Below are positions 1 through 5,526 of a DNA stretch of 5,526 bases, one piece after another. The DNA lies in NCBI GenBank assembly GCA_017445685.1, contig JAFSTS010000075.1, forward strand, positions 1 to 5,526, given 5' to 3'. The stretch is from Clostridia bacterium. Its GTDB lineage: Bacteria > Bacillota_A > Clostridia > Oscillospirales > Acutalibacteraceae. Position 1 is the stretch's first letter; each line of letters begins with the position of its first letter. A program made the translations under genes and the position numbers. Below the pieces are notes generated by a model. The model made no database searches, was not told the origin of the DNA, and saw only the letters and a program-made list of their open reading frames with translations.

Positions 1-1
1 A

Positions 2-2095
2 CAGGAAGTTGTTCCTGCACTCGGTCACGCCATCGTAGAAGACGCTGCAGTAGCACCGACCTGCACAGAAACTGGTCTCACAGCAGGCTCACACTGCACA
101 CGCTGCGATGACGCAACAGTTGCGCAGGAAGTAGTCGAAGCTCTCGGACATGACTATGTAGCGGTTGTAACAGCACCGACCTGTACAGAGGGCGGATATA
201 CAACATATTCCTGCTCAAGATGTGACTCCACATACACAGCAGACGAGACAGAAGCTCTCGGTCACGCATGGGGCGAATGGACAGTAACAGTTCCGTCCAC
301 CTGCACACAGACGGGAATTGAAACAAGAGTTTGCGCAAATGACGCTTCTCATGTTGAAACAAGAGAACTTGCACTCAGCGCTCACACAGCAGGTGAAACA
401 ACAGTTGAAGTTATCGAAGGCGTTGAAAAATATGTAACAAGATGTACTGTCTGCGGAAACATTATCTCTGTTGAAGATATTCCGACAGCCGACTACACAG
501 CGCTTAATGCTGCCGTTGCAAAAGCAAACGCTCTTGACAGCAATATCTACTATGACTTCACAGAAGTCACAGCAGCTCTTAATGCTGTAGTATCAGGTCT
601 CAATGAAACACATCAGGATGAAGTTGACGCTATGACAGCTTCCATCAACGAAGCTATCGGCAACCTTAAGACTATTGTTTCCCTGATGACAGTCAACAGA
701 GCAACAGTTAAACAGTCTGATGACACCATCACGATCATGATCAACGAAGGCGCTGCAAATGCTGCACTTTCGACAACGCTCAAAAACAGCGATACGATCA
801 CTATAACAGATCCTGTAAATCTCACTGTTTCCAAGGACGGCAGATATGTTGCCAAATCAAACGCAACTGCTACTATGACTTTGAAAGACGGAAGAGTTTA
901 CAACCTTGTATTCAGGACATTTGCTCTTGAATTTACAGCGGCTGATCTGAAGACAATGATGGTAGACACAGAAACGATAGTTGTTGATCACGATGCAAGA
1001 ACTATTTCGATGGTATCGCTTGATAACAGACCTTATGTTGTAATTTACAACACTCTTGGCGGAATCAAGAACGGAACACCGGTTTCAATCGAAAACGCTG
1101 AGCTTTACACAACATACAGATGGAAGATCACAAAACCTGCTTCACAGATATTTGAATCAACCATTACGATCAAAGACATCGAATACAAGCTTACAGTTGT
1201 ATTTGCTCCGTTCTTTGAAGCAGAAGCTTCCGGCTTGAAGACAATGTTTGTCAAGACTGATACGATTCAGATCGACAACGATGCAAGAACGATTTCGATG
1301 CACTCGAACAACAACGCCACATACGCGGTAATTTACAATTACTACGGCGATTCGCCTAAGTCAGGCAAGGCTCTTACTATTGATGATGCTGAGCTTTACA
1401 CAACATATAGATGGAAGATGGTTAAACCTGAAGGCGGTGTCTATGAGTCAACGCTCTATATCGACGGTATCCCGTATGCTTTGACGATCATCTTCGACGA
1501 AGCGATCACAAAGGACGATATAACCTACGAAATCGTAGACTCCAGCATAATTATCAGAAGCGTATCTGCCGAGAAGTCTGAAGTCCGTATTCCTGCAACA
1601 ATGATAATCGGCGGACAGACATACAATGTTATCGTCGGCAAAGTTGTTCTTGAAAAGGCAGCGGACGGCTACATGGATCCCGTAAGCGGTGTCTTCTACA
1701 ACAACAAGACGATCACGAAGGTAATCTTCGAAGACGGTGTAACAATAGAAGACGGAGACGCGCAGTATATGTTCGCCGGCTCCACAGTTCAGGAGGTTTA
1801 CAATATTCCTGACGGCACAACAGATATGTACGCCTGCTTCTATAATTGTACTTCATTGACAACAGTTGATGAGATCCCCGAATCTGTTACAAGCCTCGGC
1901 TACGCATTCAACAAGTGCCGCGCTCTTACAGGCGAGCTTGTGATCAATGCAGCAGAAGTAACTGATATCACAAGGAATACCTTCAGGTACGCAGGTCAGT
2001 ACAACGGACTTACGATCTACGCAACCGGTAAGACCTATAAAGACATCGCCGCTAACGGTTCTCTTGGCGCAAATGTTAGTCTTGTTGAGTTTTGA
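2..2095 (+). CDS. Large secreted/surface protein with ALGH cysteine modules, FIVAR-like and BspA-like repeats (5' partial)
   Basis: The frame is open from the left edge to a TGA at 2093-2095, giving 697 visible residues. The ATG at 632 is internal: the frame upstream of it encodes well-formed protein modules, so it should not be taken as the start. Order of parts, numbered from the first visible codon: four ALGH/cysteine modules (about 6-160), a FIVAR-like helical segment (about 162-223; ALNAAVAKANAL, then DFTEVTAALNAVVSGLN), a beta-rich Thr/Ile-rich region (about 224-500) with a repeat of about 96 residues, and a BspA-type leucine-rich tail (about 506-697). Such modular architecture is known from extracellular proteins of Clostridia; adhesion or substrate binding is the usual guess but is not shown here. 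No LPXTG sorting motif, dockerin or C-terminal membrane anchor is visible, and the signal peptide would be upstream. The gene is followed by its own terminator. Surface-protein identity is well supported; the biological role is unknown. Confidence 0.85.
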   Translation, partial: QEVVPALGHAIVEDAAVAPTCTETGLTAGSHCTRCDDATVAQEVVEALGHDYVAVVTAPTCTEGGYTTYSCSRCDSTYTADETEALGHAWGEWTVTVPSTCTQTGIETRVCANDASHVETRELALSAHTAGETTVEVIEGVEKYVTRCTVCGNIISVEDIPTADYTALNAAVAKANALDSNIYYDFTEVTAALNAVVSGLNETHQDEVDAMTASINEAIGNLKTIVSLMTVNRATVKQSDDTITIMINEGAANAALSTTLKNSDTITITDPVNLTVSKDGRYVAKSNATATMTLKDGRVYNLVFRTFALEFTAADLKTMMVDTETIVVDHDARTISMVSLDNRPYVVIYNTLGGIKNGTPVSIENAELYTTYRWKITKPASQIFESTITIKDIEYKLTVVFAPFFEAEASGLKTMFVKTDTIQIDNDARTISMHSNNNATYAVIYNYYGDSPKSGKALTIDDAELYTTYRWKMVKPEGGVYESTLYIDGIPYALTIIFDEAITKDDITYEIVDSSIIIRSVSAEKSEVRIPATMIIGGQTYNVIVGKVVLEKAADGYMDPVSGVFYNNKTITKVIFEDGVTIEDGDAQYMFAGSTVQEVYNIPDGTTDMYACFYNCTSLTTVDEIPESVTSLGYAFNKCRALTGELVINAAEVTDITRNTFRYAGQYNGLTIYATGKTYKDIAANGSLGANVSLVEF
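17..481 (+). repeat. Four tandem ALGH/CxxC modules in the surface protein
   Basis: Four consecutive modules of about 37-41 residues start at about 17, 140, 254 and 371. The first two have the full pattern: ALGH, a spacer, APTCTExGxxxxxxC, then CxxC (cysteines at residues 21/32/35 and 61/71/74). The third keeps ALGH and STCTQTG but has a CANDASH variant in place of CxxC. The fourth is diverged, beginning LSAH and keeping only the closing CTVC pair. The His plus three Cys arrangement is suggestive of metal binding, but that is inference. More copies may lie to the left of the window. This module type is common in large extracellular proteins of gut Clostridia. Confidence 0.8.
485..670 (+). other. 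FIVAR-like helical domain within the surface protein
   Basis: Residues about 162-223 of the visible protein read as an amphipathic helical segment: YTALNAAVAKANAL, then YYDFTEVTAALNAVVSGLN, then a QDEVDAMTASINEAIGNL ending. The spacing of the three helices and the 'Q.EVD.....I..AI..L' ending match the FIVAR family (found in various architectures), a three-helix module of cell-wall and sugar-binding proteins. It joins the cysteine modules to the beta-rich repeats. The call rests on pattern recognition, not a profile search. Confidence 0.65.
944..1495 (+). repeat. Tandem two-copy protein repeat of about 96 residues
   Basis: Two in-frame copies start at 944 (DLKTMMV) and 1232 (GLKTMFV), offset by 96 codons, and end at about 1204 and 1495 with Y-x-LT-x-x-F. 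By eye about half of the residues are identical, including the exact blocks DARTISM and AELYTTYRWK. DNA at 1097-1128 and 1388-1419 differs at one position in 32, so the duplication is recent or kept similar by recombination. Alternating hydrophobic and Thr/Ile-rich residues suggest beta strands. A degenerate, shorter earlier copy (about 773-913, with DTITI and ending DGRVYNLVF) may be present. I do not recognise a named family for this repeat. Confidence 0.75.
1517..2092 (+). repeat. C-terminal BspA-type leucine-rich repeat region of the surface protein
   Basis: The tail begins with ITYEIVDSSIIIRSV and then VRIPATMIIGGQTYNVI, the usual opening of LRR_5/BspA-like domains. It continues with repeats of 22-25 residues, each anchored by a Phe: FAGSTVQEV, FYNCTSLTTV, FNKCRALTG and FRYAGQYNGLTIYA. 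'F-x-N/K-C-x-x-L' followed by a 'IPxxVT' turn is characteristic of this family, which forms a solenoid in adhesins and other surface proteins. The region runs to the stop codon with no anchor after it. Confidence 0.75.
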
Positions 2096-2129
2096 TGCTG
2101 CAATTTAAAAAACAATCTAAATTGATTTT

Positions 2130-2157
2130 CCGGCGGATTTATTCCGCCGGTTTTTTT
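2130..2157 (+). terminator. Intrinsic terminator of the surface-protein gene
   Basis: A perfect 8-base-pair GC-rich stem, CCGGCGGA paired with TCCGCCGG, encloses a 5-base loop (TTTAT) and is followed directly by seven T residues. It lies 34 bases after the stop at 2095. This is a textbook Rho-independent terminator and should isolate the downstream operon from read-through. Confidence 0.93.
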
Positions 2158-2241
2158 CATTGGCTCTTTGTCAATAGTTGGGGCAGAGGATCCTGCAAAA
2201 GAATCTAATCTGTGTTCAGGTACATCGCTTTTCCTTCATGT

Positions 2242-2270
2242 TTGACAAAATAGTCTTGCAATGTTATACT
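2242..2270 (+). promoter_or_regulatory. Sigma-A promoter of the ECF operon (extended -10)
   Basis: TTGACA at 2242-2247 is an exact -35 box. A spacer of exactly 17 bases leads to TATACT at 2265-2270, one mismatch from the TATAAT consensus, with a TG at 2262-2263 forming an extended -10. Transcription should start near 2276-2278, giving a leader of about 25 bases before the ATG at 2302. The match predicts a strong promoter, so a repressor is plausible if expression is controlled. No convincing operator palindrome overlaps it. Confidence 0.85.
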
Positions 2271-2301
2271 TTTTTAAGAAATATTTACGGCAGGGATACA
2301 C

Positions 2302-2520
2302 ATGAAATCGGATGAAAACAAACAGGAAATAATCAATAAATTGATTTCAAAAGCCGATTCGCTCGGCAGACTTCCGAAAAAGTCTGATTTTGACAAAGAT
2401 GAGGTTGTAAAAATCAAGCAGTTTTTCGGACCTTGGCCTCATGCTTTGGAACAGGCAGGGCTTATAGCTGAAAAATCAGTCAGGAAGTCTTTGAAAAAGA
2501 AAGACAGCAAAAATGAATAG
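2302..2520 (+). CDS. Small single HNH_repeat (homing-endonuclease-associated repeat) protein, putative DNA-binding
   Basis: This 72-residue protein is the first gene after the promoter. Residues about 8-54 match the homing endonuclease-associated repeat pattern: a first helix (EIINKLISKADSLGR), the 'LGRLPKKSDF' turn, and a second half 'IKQFFGPWPHALEQAGL', where F-G-x-W-x-x-A-L-x-x-A-G-L is the hallmark. In larger proteins these repeats are thought to be small helical DNA-recognition units next to HNH nucleases; here there is one copy and no nuclease motif. The last 14 residues (about 59-72) are rich in Lys and Arg. The start is supported by AGGGA at 2292-2296, five bases before the ATG. The stop overlaps the next gene by 8 bases, so translation is probably coupled to ecfT. 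A role as operon regulator is inference from position and fold only. Confidence 0.82.
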   Translation: MKSDENKQEIINKLISKADSLGRLPKKSDFDKDEVVKIKQFFGPWPHALEQAGLIAEKSVRKSLKKKDSKNE

Positions 2521-3400
2521 ATCTGAATTTTATTTTTTTCATCCGCTGACGCTTTTTTTGTATTTTGTATGTGTGCTCCTGCTTACGATGTTTACTTTCA
2601 ATCCCGCCTTGATTTTTATTTCGTTCTTAGGCGCAATGTCGTTTGACTTGTTTGTCAATCGACAAAATATCAAAATTAAAAACATCCTTTTTTATATCCT
2701 TGTTTTTTTAGCGGCAACGCTGACAAATCCTTTGTTTTCACATAACGGAATGACCGTTTTGTTTTACCTTGGAGACAATGCCGTAACTTTAGAATCGTTT
2801 CTTTATGGAATGAATATCGGATTGATGATCATTGCCGTAATGCTTTGGTGTAAAAATTACTCTATTTGCGTTACGCAGGACAAGTTTCTCTATCTCTTTT
2901 CAAAACCGGCTCCAAAAGCTGCGCTGATACTTTCTTGCGCTATTCGGTTTATTCCGTTATTTCAACAAAAATTCCATCAAATATCCGACGCTCAAAAGGG
3001 AATCGGTATGTTTGAAAAGAAAAAAGGAATCGAAAGGCTCAGGTTTTATATGACTGTTTTTTCTGCACTTGTGACATGGTCGCTGGAAAAGTCGGTCGAA
3101 ACAGCAGATTCCATGAAATCAAGAGGATATGAGCTAAAGGGAAAAACTTCTTTTTCTCCTTTTACCTTCAGAAAAAGAGATTTTACACTTATAGTTTTAA
3201 CTGTGCTGCTGTTTTCGTTGTCGATTGCCGCAATTGCTTCAAAAGGCTTTGAATTTTCGTTTTATCCTCTTGTCACAGCCGCGCTCTTGACACCATTTTC
3301 TGCGGCAGGTCTTATTTGCTTTGCAGCGCTTTCGTTTGTCCCGTTTATTATTGAATTGAAAGAGAATTTTATATGGAAATACTTCGTGTCGAAAATTTAA
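2513..3400 (+). CDS. ecfT: ECF transporter transmembrane component EcfT
   Basis: EcfT is the membrane scaffold that couples ATP hydrolysis by the EcfA pair to movement of the substrate-binding S component. The 295-residue product is of usual family length. It begins with the typical 'HPLTLFLYF' opening and has hydrophobic segments near residues 12-29, 31-46, 57-72, 95-113, 224-243 and 249-280. The long polar stretch (about 151-222) is the cytoplasmic coupling domain. It contains the two family motifs: DAQKGIG (159-165) and ADSMKSRGY (198-206). The second is canonical, while the first lacks the usual Arg of the Ala-Arg-Gly type motif. The ATG at 2513 lies inside the end of the preceding gene (8-base overlap) with only a weak purine-rich stretch upstream, which suggests translational coupling. 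Its 3' end overlaps the ATPase gene by 28 bases. Confidence 0.93.
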   Translation: MNRSEFYFFHPLTLFLYFVCVLLLTMFTFNPALIFISFLGAMSFDLFVNRQNIKIKNILFYILVFLAATLTNPLFSHNGMTVLFYLGDNAVTLESFLYGMNIGLMIIAVMLWCKNYSICVTQDKFLYLFSKPAPKAALILSCAIRFIPLFQQKFHQISDAQKGIGMFEKKKGIERLRFYMTVFSALVTWSLEKSVETADSMKSRGYELKGKTSFSPFTFRKRDFTLIVLTVLLFSLSIAAIASKGFEFSFYPLVTAALLTPFSAAGLICFAALSFVPFIIELKENFIWKYFVSKI

Positions 3401-5028
3401 GCTTCAAATACCCCAATGCCGACAAACTGTCGCTTGACAATGTTTCGCTGAATATAGATCGGGGAGAATTTGTTGTGCTTTGCGGCCATTCGGGATGCGG
3501 CAAAACTACGCTTCTTAGAATGCTTAAAAAGCAGCTTACGCCTTTCGGTGATAAGCAGGGAAAGATTATTTATATGGGCGAAGATGCCGATACTGTTGGA
3601 GACGATGTTACTGCACGGGAAATAGGCTTTGTTATGCAGGATCCCGATAGTCAGATCGTCACTGATAAGGTCTGGCACGAGCTTTCCTTCGGGCTTGAAA
3701 ACATCGGCGTGCCTGCGCCGGTGATCCGCCGCAGAATAGGGGAAATATCGAGCTATTTCGGCATTGAAGAAATATTTGACAAAAATGTCAACGAGCTTTC
3801 CGGCGGACAAAAACAGATGCTTAACTTATCGTCAGTGCTTGCAATGGATCCCAAAGTGCTGATCCTCGATGAGCCGACATCGCAGCTTGATCCAATAGCC
3901 GCGGCCGATTTTATAGCAACCTTAAAAAAGATCAACCTTGAGCGTTCTCTTACCGTCATAATTGCCGAACACAGACTTGAAGATGTGATTGGCGAGGCGG
4001 ATAAGCTCGTCGTGATGAAAAATTCAAAAATTATATCCTGCGGCGCTCCCGAAAAAGTTTGCCGTGAAATTGAAGATGAGTCAATCTCTGCGGGCTTTCC
4101 CGTACCCGTGAGATTATTTAAAGAGTTTCCGATAGCAGACAAATGTCCGTTAAATGTCAAAGACGGCAGAAAGCTTCTTGAAGAAAACTTTAAAAAAGAT
4201 CTGTCCGTTATCACTGCGCACAAATCTGATAAAGCTAAGAAAACTGTACTTAAAGTAAAAAATCTTTCTTTCAGATATGAGAAAAACGGAAAAGATATTT
4301 TGAAGGATATCTCGTTTGATGTGCTTGAAAATGAAACGCTTTGTATCCTTGGCGGAAACGCTTCCGGGAAGACCACTCTTCTTAAAAACCTTGCCTCGAT
4401 TCTGAAATCATACCGTGGAGGCGTTAAAACTGTTGACGATAAGTTTAACAAAAAATCAAAAAAAGCTGCTTCCTGCCGTAAAATAGCCTATCTGGCGCAA
4501 AACCCCGGCGACCTTTTCGTAAAAGAAAGTGTTTTGGAAGATTTTGAACTCGTTTGCGAAAAGAACGAAGAGGCTGAAATACGATCTCTTGCGCACACTT
4601 TCGGTATTGAGAATGTTTTGGAAAAACATCCTTACGATTTGAGTTACGGCGAGCTTCAACGGTGCGCCATAGTGAAAATTCTTCTCACTCAGCCTGATGT
4701 TATTCTTTTAGATGAGCCGACAAAGGGGATAGACGCCTTTTCAAAGTCCGCTGTCAAGACGGTGATCGACGACCTGAAAAGGAACGGAAAAACTGTTGTT
4801 ATTGCAACTCATGATACAGAGTTTGCCGCAGAGTGTGCCGACAGATGTGCATTTATTTTTTCAGGAGAGATAGTCTCTATAGATGAAACGGAGCAATTCT
4901 TCTCGGAAAATATTTTTTATACAACTGCTTCAAGCAGACTGTCACGCGACGTTTTCAGCAGAGCAGTAACGCTTGAAAAGCTTGTTGATCTTTGCAAAAA
5001 AAACTACAGAGGAAAACATGAAAGCTAA
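3373..5028 (+). CDS. ecfA: Fused two-domain ECF transporter ATPase (EcfA1-EcfA2 type)
   Basis: This 551-residue protein carries both nucleotide-binding domains of an ECF importer in one chain; many ECF systems use two separate proteins of about 280 residues. Domain 1 (about 1-225) has Walker A GHSGCGKTT (38-46), Q-loop Gln89, signature LSGGQ (142-146), Walker B VLILDEP (162-168) with catalytic Glu167, and switch His200. Domain 2 (about 291-515) has Walker A GGNASGKTT (327-335), Q-loop Gln376, signature LSYGE (423-427), Walker B VILLDEP (443-449) with Glu448, and His480. Both sites therefore look able to bind and hydrolyse ATP, though the second signature is unusual. The linker (about 226-290) holds a 'PVPVRLF...CPLNVKDGRKLLEE' segment like that of other fused ECF ATPases. 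The start MEILRVENLSFKYP is typical, with AGAG eight bases upstream. It overlaps ecfT by 28 bases and the S component by 11. It acts at the inner face of the membrane. Confidence 0.95.
   Translation: MEILRVENLSFKYPNADKLSLDNVSLNIDRGEFVVLCGHSGCGKTTLLRMLKKQLTPFGDKQGKIIYMGEDADTVGDDVTAREIGFVMQDPDSQIVTDKVWHELSFGLENIGVPAPVIRRRIGEISSYFGIEEIFDKNVNELSGGQKQMLNLSSVLAMDPKVLILDEPTSQLDPIAAADFIATLKKINLERSLTVIIAEHRLEDVIGEADKLVVMKNSKIISCGAPEKVCREIEDESISAGFPVPVRLFKEFPIADKCPLNVKDGRKLLEENFKKDLSVITAHKSDKAKKTVLKVKNLSFRYEKNGKDILKDISFDVLENETLCILGGNASGKTTLLKNLASILKSYRGGVKTVDDKFNKKSKKAASCRKIAYLAQNPGDLFVKESVLEDFELVCEKNEEAEIRSLAHTFGIENVLEKHPYDLSYGELQRCAIVKILLTQPDVILLDEPTKGIDAFSKSAVKTVIDDLKRNGKTVVIATHDTEFAAECADRCAFIFSGEIVSIDETEQFFSENIFYTTASSRLSRDVFSRAVTLEKLVDLCKKNYRGKHES
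5008..5013 (+). promoter_or_regulatory. Ribosome binding site of the S-component gene
   Basis: AGAGGA lies four bases before the ATG at 5018, inside the last codons of the ATPase gene. It is the clearest Shine-Dalgarno sequence in the operon and decides the ATG at 5018 over the next in-frame ATG at 5087. Confidence 0.75.
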
Positions 5029-5526
5029 AAAGATTCTGACAATTTTAATACTTGCTCTTTTTATTCCGGCAATCGTTATTGCGAGCATGACAGTGTTTGA
5101 CAAGCAAAGATATTCATTTTTTATTTTTGCCGTTGCTGTTTTTTCGGTAATTCCTGTTTTTCTTTCGCTTGAAAAGAAAGATTCAAATGTCAAAAAACTC
5201 GTTATGATCGCTGTAATGACTTCACTGAGCGTCGTCAGCAGAATAATATTTGAATGGGTGCCGCATTTCAAGCCGGTCACGGCAATAGTGATAATTACAG
5301 GCATATGTCTCGGCAAGGAAGCAGGTTTTCTCTGCGGAGCTTTTTCGGCGCTGATATCAAATTTTGTCTTCGGTCAGGGGCCTTGGACTCCGTTTCAGAT
5401 GATGACATGGGGATTGATAGGCGTTTTTTCTGCTGTATTGGGAAATTTTCTCAAGAAGAATCTTGCCCTTTGCTGCATTTTCGGAGCGCTGTCCGGCGTG
5501 TTCTATTCTTTTTTGATGGATGTTTA
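5018..5526 (+). CDS. ECF transporter S component (substrate-binding membrane protein), 3' partial
   Basis: The visible 169 residues are strongly hydrophobic and the gene runs off the right edge. Two N-terminal membrane segments (about 5-24 and 33-50) are followed by a Lys-rich loop. A core then begins KLVMIAVMTSLSVVSRIIF (60-78), the usual opening of S components, and continues with FKPVTAIVIITGICLGKEAGF (84-104), GAFSALISNFVFGQGPWTPFQM (107-128) and further hydrophobic segments. The 'GQGPWTPFQM' stretch marks a subgroup of ECF S components that I recall from Bacillota and Actinobacteria and that I would place in the ECF_trnsprt type. S components bind a vitamin, vitamin precursor or metal and pair with EcfT and EcfA, both encoded directly upstream. 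Substrate is not determinable here; a corrinoid is one possibility, inferred from remembered relatives only. The gene overlaps the ATPase gene by 11 bases, as expected for members of one complex. Confidence 0.88.
   Translation, partial: MKAKKILTILILALFIPAIVIASMTVFDKQRYSFFIFAVAVFSVIPVFLSLEKKDSNVKKLVMIAVMTSLSVVSRIIFEWVPHFKPVTAIVIITGICLGKEAGFLCGAFSALISNFVFGQGPWTPFQMMTWGLIGVFSAVLGNFLKKNLALCCIFGALSGVFYSFLMDV

Larger units (their letters stand above)
2242..5526 (+). other. ECF transporter operon (HNH_repeat protein, ecfT, ecfA fusion, S component)
   Basis: One promoter precedes four genes whose ends overlap by 8, 28 and 11 bases, with no internal terminator or second promoter visible. The three transporter genes supply every part of a dedicated (group I-like) ECF importer, so this S component need not share a general energising module. 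The operon is not closed at the right edge; later genes could reveal the substrate. Confidence 0.85.

Noticed and set aside
78..374. Minus-strand open frame of 98 residues opposite the cysteine modules
   Set aside because: It lies wholly opposite a plus-strand frame with clear repeated domains. Its Leu/Arg/Ser-rich product is what the repetitive coding strand gives in reverse.
632..2095. ATG at 632 as the start of a separate 487-residue gene
   Set aside because: The same frame is open to the left edge and encodes the cysteine modules and the first part of a FIVAR-like domain, which the ATG would cut in two.
2101..2124. AT-rich hairpin CAATTTA...TAAATTG between the stop codon and the terminator
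   Set aside because: The 7-base-pair stem is all AT except for one GC pair and has a 10-base loop; it is too weak to call a regulatory structure, though it could slightly protect the mRNA end.
2167..2249. Inverted pair TTTGTCAA (2167-2174) and TTGACAAA (2242-2249) as the two ends of a small mobile element
   Set aside because: The match stops at 8 bases, the flanks do not agree, and the second copy is explained by the -35 box of the promoter.
2096..2301. Riboswitch or small RNA in the intergenic region
   Set aside because: Apart from the terminator and promoter, no stable paired elements or recognisable riboswitch core sequences are visible.
3397..4659. Three long minus-strand open frames opposite the fused ATPase gene
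   Set aside because: They are antisense to intact Walker, signature and switch motifs, have no family features of their own and no good ribosome binding sites.
4942..5316. Minus-strand open frame of 124 residues opposite the S component
   Set aside because: Its hydrophobic look is a mirror of the membrane protein on the other strand; the plus strand has a proper start, ribosome binding site and family motifs.

Overview
The window looks like a chromosomal segment of an anaerobic Bacillota bacterium of the Clostridia, probably a Ruminococcus or Oscillospiraceae-type gut or rumen organism. This is inferred from three things: a secreted protein built of 'ALGH...PTCTExG...CxxC' modules, FIVAR and BspA-like leucine-rich repeats; a single-polypeptide double ATPase of an energy-coupling factor (ECF) transporter; and a small HNH_repeat-type protein of a kind I associate with these genomes. 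No rRNA, tRNA or CRISPR array is visible. All supported genes are on the + strand.

Region 1 (about 2-2095) is the 3' part of a large surface or secreted protein gene that is already open at the left edge, so its true start and any signal peptide lie upstream. The visible 697 residues run in this order: four cysteine-containing ALGH modules, a FIVAR-like helical segment, a beta-rich region with a clear two-copy repeat of about 96 residues (plus a degenerate earlier copy), and a C-terminal BspA-type leucine-rich repeat tail. A strong intrinsic terminator follows at 2130-2157.

Region 2 (2096-2301) is a 206-base intergenic stretch. It holds the terminator, a sequence at 2162 that resembles an insertion-sequence end, and a near-consensus extended -10 sigma-A promoter (TTGACA, 17-base spacer, TATACT). 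The predicted transcript leader is only about 25 bases, which leaves no room for a riboswitch.

Region 3 (2302 to beyond 5526) is a tightly packed operon in which each gene overlaps the next: a 72-residue single HNH_repeat protein, EcfT (membrane scaffold), a fused two-domain EcfA ATPase, and the start of an S component (substrate-binding membrane protein) cut by the right edge. Together EcfT, EcfA and the S component would form a complete ECF-type importer for a vitamin or similar micronutrient. The substrate cannot be fixed from the visible sequence. The most interesting points are the small putative DNA-binding protein heading a transporter operon, the non-canonical motifs in EcfT and the second ATPase domain, and the undescribed-looking 96-residue repeat in the surface protein.
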